Origin: an uncultured Bacteroides sp. | GTDB taxonomy: Bacteria > Bacteroidota > Bacteroidia > Bacteroidales > Bacteroidaceae | Assembly: GCA_900556625.1 (NCBI GenBank) | Contig: USPQ01000002.1 | Span: 6,507-70,506, forward strand | Direction: 5' to 3' | Length of the DNA stretch: 64,000 nucleotides | Shown: positions 45,954-53,823 of the stretch, piece by piece | Layout: the number at the start of each line of letters is the position of its first letter | How positions within the stretch are numbered: position 1 is the first letter of the stretch | Made by a program: the position numbers and the translations under genes | The notes under the pieces: generated by a model | What the model was told of the DNA's origin: nothing | The model's database searches: none | Seen by the model: the letters and a program-made list of their open reading frames with translations, nothing else

Positions 45954-46700
45954 ATGGTAAAGAGAATCCTTCTATCCATTGTCATGCTGGCGCTCATAGC
46001 CTACCTTATCGTAGCTATCACCGCCTTCAACCGCAAGCCTGCCGACCAGACCTGCCGTGACATGGAACTTGTCATCAAGGATACCGCTTACGCCGGCTTC
46101 ATCACTAAAGACGAGCTGAAAGGGATCCTTCAGCAAAAAGGGATCTACCCTATCGGAAAGAAAATGGAACGTATCTCTACCAAATCATTGGAACGGGAAC
46201 TGAGCAAGCACCCGCTCATCGACCAGGCAGAGTGTTACAAAACTCCCAGCGGCAAAGTTTGCGTAGAAGTAACCCAACGCATCCCTATCCTCCGGGTGAT
46301 GAGTTCCAACGGCGAGAATTACTATCTCGACAACAAAGGAACTGTGATGCCGCCGGAGGCAAAATGCGTCGCCCACCGGGTAATTGTCACCGGAAACGTA
46401 GAAAAGTCGTTTGCAATGAAGGATTTATATAAGTTTGGTGTATTTTTGCATAACAATAAGTTCTGGGATGCTCTGATAGAACAAATCCACGTGTTGCCCG
46501 ACCGCAACATCGAACTGGTTCCCCGTGTGGGAGACCACCTCGTCTATCTCGGCAAACTGGACAACTTTGAAGACAAGCTGGCACGTCTGAAAGAGTTTTA
46601 TAAGAAAGGACTCAATCAGGTAGGCTGGAATAAATATTCACGCATCAACCTCGAGTTCAGCAACCAGATAATTTGTACGAAACGAGAAAATAAAAAATAA
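45954..46700 (+). CDS. ftsQ: cell division protein FtsQ
   Basis: A 248-residue bitopic division protein: a very short cytoplasmic end, a membrane helix (about 5-24) and a periplasmic POTRA-like region (RISTKSLERELSKHPLIDQA, VCVEVTQRIPILRV) followed by the beta domain. It links early and late division proteins. It starts six bases after murC and ends seven bases before ftsA. Confidence 0.92.
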   Translation: MVKRILLSIVMLALIAYLIVAITAFNRKPADQTCRDMELVIKDTAYAGFITKDELKGILQQKGIYPIGKKMERISTKSLERELSKHPLIDQAECYKTPSGKVCVEVTQRIPILRVMSSNGENYYLDNKGTVMPPEAKCVAHRVIVTGNVEKSFAMKDLYKFGVFLHNNKFWDALIEQIHVLPDRNIELVPRVGDHLVYLGKLDNFEDKLARLKEFYKKGLNQVGWNKYSRINLEFSNQIICTKRENKK

Positions 46701-46706
46701 AGAGAT

Positions 46707-48152
46707 ATGGCAACAACAGAATTTATCGCCGCTATTGAACTTGGTTCATCGAAGATAACCGGTGTGGCCGGAAAAAAGAACAGTGACGGAAGTATGCAGG
46801 TATTAGCGTATGCCCAGGAAGACTCTTCTACGTTTATCCGTAAAGGGGTGATCTTCAACCTGGACAAGACGGCGCAAAGCCTGACTTCTATCATTAACCG
46901 ACTGGAAGGTGAGTTGAAGAACTCAATTGCCAAAGTATATGTAGGCATCGGCGGACAGTCACTCCGCACAGTCCGTAATGTAGTAAGTCGCGATCTGGAA
47001 GAAGAAGCTATCATATCGGAAGAACTCGTAAGCGCTATCGGCGACGAGAACATTGCCGTTCCGGTGGTCGACATGGATATATTGGACGTAGCCCCACAGG
47101 AATACAAGGTCGGCAACAACCTGCAAGCCAATCCGGTGGGCCTGGTAGGTAGCCACATCGAGGGACGCTTCCTCAATATCGTAGCCCGCACCTCTGTCCG
47201 AAAGAATCTGGAGCACTGCTTCCAACAGGCGAAAATCGACATTGCCGACCAATTGATCGCTCCGTTGGTAACTGCCAATGCCGTACTGACCGAAAGCGAA
47301 CGTCGTTCAGGTTGTGCGCTCGTTGACTTCGGAGCAGATACAACCACTATCTCTGTATATAAAAACAATATACTCCGCTTCCTAACAGTACTACCGTTGG
47401 GAGGAAACAGTATCACCCGTGACATCACTTCCCTGCAAATGGAGGAGGAAGAAGCGGAACGTCTGAAAAAAGCATACGGAGACGCCTTCTACGAGGAGGA
47501 GGAAGATCAGGAAGAAGCTACCTGCAAACTGGATGACGACAGCCGCACGATCAAAGTAAGCGACCTCAACAATATCGTCGAAGCCCGTGCAGAAGAAATC
47601 ATTGCCAATGTTTGGAATCAGGTTCAGCTATCCGGCTACGAAGACAAGCTGCTGGCAGGAATCATCATGACAGGAGGAGCCGCCAACCTGAAGAATCTGG
47701 ACGAAATGTTGCGCAAACGCAGCAAGATAGAAAAGATCAGAATGGCGAAACTTCCACGTAATACAGTCCATGCTCCAAGCAACGTACTGAAAAAGGATGG
47801 TTCGCAGAACACACTGTTCGGTCTCCTGTTCGAAGGAAACCAGAACTGTTGTCTGACGGAAACTGCTGCTCCGCAGTCTCCCGTAACTCCGAAACCGGAA
47901 CCGGAAGTACACAAAACTGTCGACATGTTTGAGGACGACCAGGAACTGAAAGAACAAGCCCGCATCGCCCGGCTCAAGAAAGAGGAAGAAGAAAGAGAGG
48001 CCAAGATAGCAGCTAAGGAAGCAGAAAAACTTCGCAAGCAGAAGGAAAAGGAAGAGAAAGAAAGAAGGAAAAGAGAAGCCGGTCCGAGCTGGATTCAGCG
48101 CAAGATCGACTCGTTGACGAAAGAGATATTCTCTGACGACGACATGAAATAA
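46707..48152 (+). CDS. ftsA: actin-like division protein FtsA
   Basis: A 481-residue actin-fold ATPase that anchors FtsZ to the membrane. IELGSSKIT phosphate loop, SHS2/1C domain, DFGADTTT, and GGAANLKN are visible. The C-terminus has a long charged segment (about 410-455, Glu/Lys/Arg-rich) and then an amphipathic membrane-targeting helix (SWIQRKIDSLTKEIF). The charged insert makes it longer than E. coli FtsA (420). Confidence 0.96.
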   Translation: MATTEFIAAIELGSSKITGVAGKKNSDGSMQVLAYAQEDSSTFIRKGVIFNLDKTAQSLTSIINRLEGELKNSIAKVYVGIGGQSLRTVRNVVSRDLEEEAIISEELVSAIGDENIAVPVVDMDILDVAPQEYKVGNNLQANPVGLVGSHIEGRFLNIVARTSVRKNLEHCFQQAKIDIADQLIAPLVTANAVLTESERRSGCALVDFGADTTTISVYKNNILRFLTVLPLGGNSITRDITSLQMEEEEAERLKKAYGDAFYEEEEDQEEATCKLDDDSRTIKVSDLNNIVEARAEEIIANVWNQVQLSGYEDKLLAGIIMTGGAANLKNLDEMLRKRSKIEKIRMAKLPRNTVHAPSNVLKKDGSQNTLFGLLFEGNQNCCLTETAAPQSPVTPKPEPEVHKTVDMFEDDQELKEQARIARLKKEEEEREAKIAAKEAEKLRKQKEKEEKERRKREAGPSWIQRKIDSLTKEIFSDDDMK

Positions 48153-48210
48153 CTCTCCGAAACGAAGCTTGTAATTTATAATTAGTAATCAGCAATAACC
48201 TATAAGAATT

Positions 48211-49521
48211 ATGGACGAGATAGTACAATTCGATTTCCCGACAGACTCACCGAAGATCATTAAAGTAATTGGTGTAGGTGGTGGTGGCGGTAACGCCGTA
48301 AACCACATGTACCGGGAAGGCATACATGACGTGACGTTCGTTCTTTGCAATACGGACAATCAGGCACTGGCGGAATCACCCGTTCCGGTGAAACTGCAAC
48401 TGGGCCGTAGCATCACCCAAGGGCTTGGAGCCGGCAACCGTCCCGAACGGGCACGCGACGCCGCCGAAGAAAGTATAGAAGACATCCGCAACCAATTGAA
48501 CGACGGCACCAAAATGGTATTTATCACCGCCGGAATGGGAGGAGGAACCGGAACCGGAGCCGCCCCCGTCATTGCCCGCATCGCGAAGGAAATGGATATT
48601 CTAACGGTCGGTATTGTCACCATTCCATTCATCTTCGAAGGAGAAAAGAAAATCATTCAGGCACTGGACGGCGTAGAACGCATTGCCCAACATGTTGATG
48701 CCTTACTGGTTATCAACAATGAACGCCTGCGCGAAATATATGCCGACCTTACTTTTATGAATGCTTTCGGCAAAGCTGATGACACACTTTCCATTGCTGC
48801 CAAGAGTATCGCCGAGATTATTACGATGCGTGGTACAGTCAACTTGGACTTTGCCGATGTGAAGACTATTTTGAAAGATGGTGGTGTGGCAATTATGAGT
48901 ACCGGATTCGGCGAAGGTGAGAATCGTGTCACCAAAGCTATCGACGACGCCCTGCACTCTCCGCTGCTCAACAATAACGATATTTTCAATGCCAAGAAGG
49001 TAATGCTGAACGTTTCTTTCTGCCCGTCGTCCGAGTTGATGATGGAGGAGATGAACGAAATACACGAGTTCATGAGCAAATTCCGCGAAGGTGTGGAAGT
49101 CATCTGGGGGGTTGCTATTGACAATTCATTGGAAACGAAGGTTAAGATTACCGTACTTGCCACCGGATTCGGCGTAGAAGACGTTCCCGGCATGGATAGC
49201 TTGCATGCTGCACGCAGCCAGGAAGAGGAAGAACGCCAATTACAACTTGAAGAGGAAAAGGAGAAAAACAAAGAACGTATCCGCAAAGCATACGGAGAAA
49301 GCGCCAGCGGCATCGGCAGCAAGAGCTTACGCAAACGCCGCCACATCTACCTCTTTAATACAGAGGACTTGGATAACGATGATATCATCGCCATGGTAGA
49401 AGATTCTCCTACTTATCAGCGCGACAAGACGACTCTAACCAAAATCAGGACAAAAGCCGCCCTCGAAGAGGAAGTAGCTACGGAAGAAGCTATGGACGAC
49501 AACGGAGTTATCACTTTCTAA
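48211..49521 (+). CDS. ftsZ: tubulin-like division protein FtsZ
   Basis: A 436-residue GTPase forming the Z-ring. GTP-binding motifs: GVGGGGGNAVNHM, GMGGGTGTGAAPV (tubulin signature), NNERL and DFADVKTIL. The C-terminal linker is Glu/Lys-rich (about 330-350), then RKRRHIYLFNTEDLDNDD and an acidic end (VITF). I do not see the D-I-P-x-F-L type tail peptide of proteobacteria; the HIYLFNTEDL block may serve instead. Confidence 0.97.
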   Translation: MDEIVQFDFPTDSPKIIKVIGVGGGGGNAVNHMYREGIHDVTFVLCNTDNQALAESPVPVKLQLGRSITQGLGAGNRPERARDAAEESIEDIRNQLNDGTKMVFITAGMGGGTGTGAAPVIARIAKEMDILTVGIVTIPFIFEGEKKIIQALDGVERIAQHVDALLVINNERLREIYADLTFMNAFGKADDTLSIAAKSIAEIITMRGTVNLDFADVKTILKDGGVAIMSTGFGEGENRVTKAIDDALHSPLLNNNDIFNAKKVMLNVSFCPSSELMMEEMNEIHEFMSKFREGVEVIWGVAIDNSLETKVKITVLATGFGVEDVPGMDSLHAARSQEEEERQLQLEEEKEKNKERIRKAYGESASGIGSKSLRKRRHIYLFNTEDLDNDDIIAMVEDSPTYQRDKTTLTKIRTKAALEEEVATEEAMDDNGVITF

Positions 49522-49542
49522 ATTAACTTATAACATAAAGAT

Positions 49543-49992
49543 ATGGATTTATTTGATCAGGTCAGCGAAGACATTAAAAACGCAATGAAGGCGAAAGACA
49601 AAGTAGCCCTCGAAACTTTGAGAAATATAAAGAAGTTCTTTTTGGAAGCAAAAACCGCTCCGGGTGCCAACGATACATTGACGGACGATGCAGCTCTGAA
49701 AATCATCCAGAAACTAGTGAAACAAGGAAAAGACTCTGCCGAAATTTATATAGGACAAGGACGTCAAGACCTTGCAGATACAGAATTGGCACAAGTCGCT
49801 GTAATGGAAAAGTTCCTTCCGAAACAAATGACCGCTGAAGAGCTGGAAGCTGCACTGAAGGAAATTATTGCCGAGACAGGTGCTACCAGTGGAAAAGACA
49901 TGGGCAAAGTTATGGGAGTTGCCTCCAAAAAATTGGCAGGACTTGCGGAAGGACGTGCTATTTCTGCCAAAGTAAAAGAGCTTTTGGGATAA
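49543..49992 (+). CDS. yqeY: GatB/YqeY domain protein
   Basis: A 149-residue protein of the YqeY family, homologous to the tail domain of the amidotransferase subunit GatB. Motifs: EDIKNAMKAKDKVALETLRN, EKFLPKQMTAEEL and GKDMGKVMGVASKKLAG. Function unclear; possibly tRNA-related. It closes the dcw cluster, 21 bases after ftsZ. Confidence 0.95.
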   Translation: MDLFDQVSEDIKNAMKAKDKVALETLRNIKKFFLEAKTAPGANDTLTDDAALKIIQKLVKQGKDSAEIYIGQGRQDLADTELAQVAVMEKFLPKQMTAEELEAALKEIIAETGATSGKDMGKVMGVASKKLAGLAEGRAISAKVKELLG

Positions 49993-50012
49993 ATTCCCAC
50001 TCTTTACAAGAG

Positions 50013-50159
50013 ATTTTATTGGTTCTTCGTCAAATTTGGTGGTAATTTAACCAGTCGGTGGTATCTCCATTCCCCTCCTTCGGGAAGGAGAAATCGATTA
50101 TCAAATTATTATTTTCCTAATTAATTTTATCACCAAATTTGAAGCAGAACTATTTTATT
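50013..50159. mobile_element. MITE with 8-bp target duplication, ISL3-like ends
   Basis: A 131-bp non-coding element at 50021-50151 with imperfect terminal inverted repeats of about 29-30 bases: 50022-50050 begins GTTCTTCGTCAAATTTGGTG and the reverse complement of 50121-50150 begins GTTCTGCTTCAAATTTGGTG. It is flanked by the direct repeat ATTTTATT (50013-50020 and 50152-50159). An internal hairpin (CTCCTTC-GG-GAAGGAG) is near 50075-50090. Ends of the type GGnTCTTnGTCAA with 8-bp AT-rich duplications recall ISL3-family elements; the family is from memory. No transposase is inside, so movement would need one in trans. Confidence 0.78.
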
Positions 50160-50166
50160 TCAGTTT

Positions 50167-50234
50167 TATCTTGCACCTTACACTAATCATGGGTTATCTA
50201 TTTGATTAATAGCAGCATAATCCAGTGCAAGATA
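50167..50234. repeat. inverted repeat TATCTTGCAC / GTGCAAGATA
   Basis: A 10-bp exact inverted repeat at 50167-50176 and 50225-50234, with a third copy of the core (GTGCAAGAT) near 50247. The word CCTTACAC also occurs twice (about 50176 and 50264). These short repeats are nested with the next hairpin. Confidence 0.5.
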
Positions 50235-50237
50235 CCG

Positions 50238-50291
50238 TTGCAGATGTGTGCAAGATGTTTTTACCTTACACACATCTGCAACTTTTTTTAT
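50238..50291 (+). terminator. 13-bp hairpin with T-run after the dcw cluster
   Basis: TTGCAGATGTGTG (50238-50250) pairs exactly with 50269-50281, followed by CTTTTTTTAT. A strong rho-independent terminator, probably ending the dcw/yqeY transcript beyond the MITE. Confidence 0.75.
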
Positions 50292-50361
50292 AGTGGGAAA
50301 ACTACTCCCACACTTACCTTTCCAATAAAGACATACGGATAAAGCATTAGTTCAGAGCGTT

Positions 50362-50460
50362 GAAACACTTTGTTTTAGCAGCTTGAAACAAAATGTTTAG
50401 TGCCTTGAAACAATATATTTCTCGGTGTGAAACAAAGTGTTTCTCTACGGGAAACAAATC
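50362..50460. repeat. array of GAAACA-N3-TGTTTC palindromes, 22-23 bp period
   Basis: GAAACA begins at 50362, 50385, 50407, 50429 and 50451 (steps 23, 22, 22, 22). In the first four units it is followed by three bases and TGTTTT, TGTTTA, TATTTC or TGTTTC, so each is a palindrome with at most one mismatch; the fourth (50429-50443) is perfect. The fifth has only the left half. Two helical turns per unit would put all sites on one face of the DNA, as in iterons or cooperative operators. It lies about 290 bases upstream of the recombinase gene. Confidence 0.75.
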
Positions 50461-50703
50461 TTGGCATGGCTGATTAAACAGCCCCAACCGACATTCGCCG
50501 TTTCAAAACCCGACAGTAGCAATTATGATCCCTCAAATTAAAACAATCACCAATATAAGGAATCCATTCCTTTTAGTTATGGAGATAATGATAAAAATAA
50601 TCGAACAAACTTATTTTCCTCATTATCAATCCGGAACAAAATTTCAGAAAAAATGTATGGTATCCGAAGATATTTCATAGGTGTTAACAACAAAAAAGAT
50701 AAC

Positions 50704-50711
50704 TACTTTTG
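50704..50711 (+). promoter_or_regulatory. -7 element of the recombinase gene
   Basis: TACTTTTG fits TAnnTTTG and lies 38 bases before the ATG. No clear TTTG is found 19-21 bases upstream, so the promoter may need an activator. Confidence 0.5.
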
Positions 50712-50748
50712 TTATAGTCTCTGACTAATATGTAAAATAAACAAGCTT

Positions 50749-51708
50749 ATGAAACAAAAAGGTAATAAAAAAGGGTTTACCGGATGTGCCCAAGCCTATA
50801 TCCGGAAGTTACAAGAAGAAGGCCGCTTTTCGACAGCGCACGTATATAAAAACGCGGTTCTTTCATTCACCAAATTTTGCACTACTCCCAACATTGCATT
50901 CGGACAGATCACCCGCGATAATCTGAGACGATACGGACAGTATCTCTATGAACACGGTCTAAAGCCGAACACCGTATCGACGTATATGCGTATGTTACGC
51001 AGTATATATAATCGTGGCGTAGAAGCAGGTATTGCCCGCTTCATTCCCCGGCTGTTCCGGGATGTGTACACAGGTGTAGATGTACGCCAAAAGAAAGCAC
51101 TACCTGCCGGCGAATTGCATACGCTTCTCTATAAGCCTCCTCACTCCGAGCACCTGAAGCAGACACAAGCCATCGCACGGCTGATGTTTCAATTTTGCGG
51201 CATGCCATTCGCAGACTTCGCACATTTAGAGAAATCGGCATTAGAACATGGGATCCTCAGGTACAACCGCATAAAAACGGGTACGCCCATGAGCCTCGAA
51301 ATTCTGGATGTATCAAAGCAAGAAATGAATAAGTTACGCAATAACAACTCACCGAAAGAAAATTATCCGGACTATCTATTTAATATAATGAAAGGTGACA
51401 AACAACGGAAAGATGAAGCTATTTATAAGGAATACCAGTCTGCACTCCGCCGGTTCAATAATCAACTGAAAAGCCTGTCAAGAGAATTACGCCTAAAATC
51501 AACCGTCACTTCATATACTCTACGACATTCCTGGGCAACAAACGCAAAATATCAAGGAATCTCCATTGAGATGATTAGCGAATCACTAGGACACAAATCC
51601 ATAAGGACCACGCAGACTTATTTGAAGGGGTTCGGATTAAAAGAAAGGACAGAGGCCAACAAATTGAATTGTTCTTACATCGAATCTTATAAAGCAAGTA
51701 ATTATTAA
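50749..51708 (+). CDS. tyrosine recombinase, likely invertase of the adjacent switch
   Basis: A 319-residue tyrosine recombinase of the Bacteroides invertase type. An N-terminal SAM-like DNA-binding domain (about 8-100; RFSTAHVYKNAVLSFTKFC, LKPNTVSTYMRMLRSIYNRG) precedes the catalytic domain. Visible active-site residues are Arg259-His260 (YTLRHSWAT), His282 (LGHKSIRTT) and the nucleophile Tyr291 (TQTYLK). The first catalytic arginine is not where expected: the aligned segment reads FCGMPFADFAHL, with Cys150 where many relatives have the Arg of RGM. Directly downstream are two 25-bp inverted repeats around a promoter, its probable substrate. Confidence 0.9.
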   Translation: MKQKGNKKGFTGCAQAYIRKLQEEGRFSTAHVYKNAVLSFTKFCTTPNIAFGQITRDNLRRYGQYLYEHGLKPNTVSTYMRMLRSIYNRGVEAGIARFIPRLFRDVYTGVDVRQKKALPAGELHTLLYKPPHSEHLKQTQAIARLMFQFCGMPFADFAHLEKSALEHGILRYNRIKTGTPMSLEILDVSKQEMNKLRNNNSPKENYPDYLFNIMKGDKQRKDEAIYKEYQSALRRFNNQLKSLSRELRLKSTVTSYTLRHSWATNAKYQGISIEMISESLGHKSIRTTQTYLKGFGLKERTEANKLNCSYIESYKASNY

Positions 51709-51740
51709 CTCATAACACTCTAGATACAAACACTTTACCT

Positions 51741-51765
51741 TATCTGTTACTTCTTAGGTAACGGA
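51741..51765 (+). repeat. left 25-bp inverted repeat of the invertible promoter
   Basis: Perfect reverse complement of 52017-52041. The repeat contains its own dyad, GTTAC-N7-GTAAC, as expected of a tyrosine recombinase crossover site. It lies 32 bases after the recombinase stop codon. Confidence 0.92.
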
Positions 51766-52016
51766 TATAAATATGGCACAAAGATATATAAAAAGAATCT
51801 CACAATCCAAATGAATCATACTTTATTTTAGTTTTTTCTTTGAAAAAATAAAATAACAGGCAAGAACATGAAGCATTCTTCTTTTCATGTTCCAACTTTC
51901 TATTACTGACCACCGAACAATTTTCCATCCGAAAGCAGCTAAGTATATTTTATTTATAAAAGACCGCTGTCTTTATCCTATTTTTACTTTGCACGTTCAT
52001 GTCCTAATATCAGAAT
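51766..52016. promoter_or_regulatory. 251-bp invertible segment, promoter in OFF orientation
   Basis: The DNA between the two perfect 25-bp inverted repeats has no gene. Near its left end it carries a minus-strand promoter, TTTG (51811-51808), 21-base spacer and TATCTTTG (51786-51779), an exact match to the Bacteroides consensus. In the orientation given it fires leftwards toward the recombinase gene. After inversion it would fire rightwards, with the ATG at 52059 about 55 bases beyond the -7 element. A plus-strand TTACTTTG at 51984-51991 lacks a -33 partner and may give weak basal expression. Confidence 0.88.
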
Positions 52017-52041
52017 TCCGTTACCTAAGAAGTAACAGATA
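52017..52041 (-). repeat. right 25-bp inverted repeat of the invertible promoter
   Basis: Exact reverse complement of 51741-51765 over 25 bases; the flanks outside the repeat differ. It ends 17 bases before the first fimbrial gene. Confidence 0.92.
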
Positions 52042-52058
52042 CACATAAACAAAAAATT

Positions 52059-52730
52059 ATGACACACAAGCCTAAAATCAATAAATATCTGTGGCTATCT
52101 GCCGGCAAAAGTTGGAGATTTACGACAAGCACAAGACATAAGCTGGTCGTCCTTTTTGTCTTTGCTTTATGCATCCTGCCCGCAAACCTCTGCGGACAAA
52201 GTTTGGCCATCAAAAGCAATCTGCTTTATGACCTTACTACCTCACTCAATTTAGGAGGAGAAATCCGTTGTGACGATACACACACTTTCAGCCTTTCTGT
52301 CAATTACAACCCATGGAATTTCAGTGGAAACAAAAAGATGAAGCATTTCCTCGTGCAACCGGAATACCGCAAATGGCTGAACGAGGCATTTACAGGAGGT
52401 TTTATCGGCTTACAAGTTCACTACGCCTTATACAATTTTGGGGGAATGCTCCCTTGGGGATTCGGAAATGGGAAAATGCTGGGCATAGAAAACCGACAAA
52501 TTGCCAACAACCGTTATCAAGGCAATCTGGCAGGATTCGGGATTTCCTACGGCTATCAATGGATGATTAGCCCGCAATGGAATATGGAAGCAGGAATATC
52601 GCTGGGATATGCCCATCTCAACTATAAACGATACGGACAACCCGCAGGTGCCCCCCTGATAGAAAAATCAAACTGTAACTATTGGGGGCTTACACAAATA
52701 GGGATATCAGTCGTGTATTTCATCCAATAA
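52059..52730 (+). CDS. DUF3575 outer-membrane-type protein, first copy
   Basis: A 223-residue exported protein of the DUF3575 family with an unusually long basic N-terminus before a hydrophobic signal segment (LVVLFVFALCILPANLCGQ). The beta-strand pattern is typical: AIKSNLLYDLTTSLNLGGEI, FLVQPEYRKWL, YGYQWMISPQWNMEAGISLG and a final VVYFIQ strand. DUF3575 proteins occur in Bacteroides type V fimbrial operons and are probably small outer membrane barrels. It is the first gene after the invertible promoter. Confidence 0.87.
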   Translation: MTHKPKINKYLWLSAGKSWRFTTSTRHKLVVLFVFALCILPANLCGQSLAIKSNLLYDLTTSLNLGGEIRCDDTHTFSLSVNYNPWNFSGNKKMKHFLVQPEYRKWLNEAFTGGFIGLQVHYALYNFGGMLPWGFGNGKMLGIENRQIANNRYQGNLAGFGISYGYQWMISPQWNMEAGISLGYAHLNYKRYGQPAGAPLIEKSNCNYWGLTQIGISVVYFIQ

Positions 52731-52752
52731 TTCAACCTAATAAACGCATAAA

Positions 52753-53811
52753 ATGAAAACGAAAACATTCATCCTGCTCAGCTTATTGATATGCAATCTG
52801 CTTCCGGCCCAAAACGTCAAGCTGGATATCAAACCCCACTTCCTCGGAGTACGGGCAGACTCATTATTCGTATCAATGGACATATCAGTAGAAATAGAGG
52901 ACATGAACCCGAAAAACGCCGTCATACTGACCCCCATTCTAACCGGGCAAGACCGGAAAATATTATTACCGGCCATACAACTGAACGGTAAACAGAAACA
53001 AAAATTATATGTACGCAACCAGATACTACGTAAAAAGAAAAACAGTAAGGAAAGCAATACAGCATACCTTGTGACAGGCATTGATGATGAAAATTCGCGT
53101 ACCATAGCCTATCAAACCTCACTACCGGCAGAGCAGTGGATGAATGATGCCGCGCTCTATCTGAGAAGAACGATTGTCAGACCGGAAAGCGAACAGACTC
53201 TAAAAGATACATTAATTCTCGCACCACAATATGCAGTGCTTCCACCCAATGTAACGGCAACCGATATACCGGCTCAGGAAATATCTGCCACGACGATGTC
53301 CACCAATAGTATGCCCTCCATTTCGCCTACTCCGGTTAATAAAAAACTGAAGTATAAAGGTTCATATATTTCTCCGGCTTCGGACGACGTAGATATCCGC
53401 AATCAAAAAGAACTGAACTTCAATCTTGAAGAGGCCAAAATTATGGCTGATATCAATCCGCAGATGTTATCGCTCCGTGAATTATATACGGTAGCATTGT
53501 CATACGCGGACAATAAAACGAAATTCTATCAGATTATCAATATCAGTGTCAAGCTGTATCCCGTACATCCCGTTGCCAACCTTAATGCCGCTGCCGCCGC
53601 CATTGAACAGGGAGATACGAAATCGGCAAGCAAATTCCTTTCAATGGCACTACACGAGGGACTGGCCTATAAAAGTTGCCGGGGAGTATATGAATTGATG
53701 ACCGGAAACACGTATGAAGGTATCCGTATATTGAAAGCAGCCAAAGCTGAAGGTTCTGAAGAAGCCGCATATAATCTGAATGTTTTTTTTGAGAACAATA
53801 AACGTCCTTAA
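52753..53811 (+). CDS. DUF3868 protein lacking the OmpA domain
   Basis: A 352-residue exported protein (signal to about 19, LLPAQ) with an N-terminal DUF3868 domain (LDIKPHFLGVRADSLFVSMD, AVILTPILTGQDRKILLP, YVRNQIL) and a C-terminal helical, TPR-like domain (LSLRELYTVALSY, VKLYPVHPVANLNAAAAA). It is clearly paralogous at both ends to the gene at 54634-56049, but the OmpA-like middle is missing and replaced by a Thr/Pro-rich linker (about 170-215). Likely periplasmic or surface assembly factor of the fimbria. Confidence 0.85.
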   Translation: MKTKTFILLSLLICNLLPAQNVKLDIKPHFLGVRADSLFVSMDISVEIEDMNPKNAVILTPILTGQDRKILLPAIQLNGKQKQKLYVRNQILRKKKNSKESNTAYLVTGIDDENSRTIAYQTSLPAEQWMNDAALYLRRTIVRPESEQTLKDTLILAPQYAVLPPNVTATDIPAQEISATTMSTNSMPSISPTPVNKKLKYKGSYISPASDDVDIRNQKELNFNLEEAKIMADINPQMLSLRELYTVALSYADNKTKFYQIINISVKLYPVHPVANLNAAAAAIEQGDTKSASKFLSMALHEGLAYKSCRGVYELMTGNTYEGIRILKAAKAEGSEEAAYNLNVFFENNKRP

Positions 53812-53823
53812 CCGGCAGACACA

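Noticed and set aside
46616..47428. 270-residue minus-strand frame opposite ftsA
   Set aside because: Shadow of ftsA; Ser/Arg/Thr-rich translation with no domain.
48657..49346. 229-residue minus-strand frame opposite ftsZ
   Set aside because: Shadow of a highly conserved gene; Ser-rich low-complexity product.
50362..50460. GAAACA array as a CRISPR array
   Set aside because: The repeated unit is a 15-bp palindrome with about 7-base gaps, far too short for CRISPR repeats and spacers, and no cas genes are near.
49993..50748. tRNA or small gene in the long gap after yqeY
   Set aside because: I found no T-loop-like GTTCGA motif with a matching acceptor stem and no convincing frame; the gap is explained by the MITE, repeats and terminator.
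51984..51991. plus-strand TTACTTTG as the main fimbrial promoter
   Set aside because: One mismatch and no TTTG at the right distance, whereas the minus-strand promoter in the same segment is a full match.
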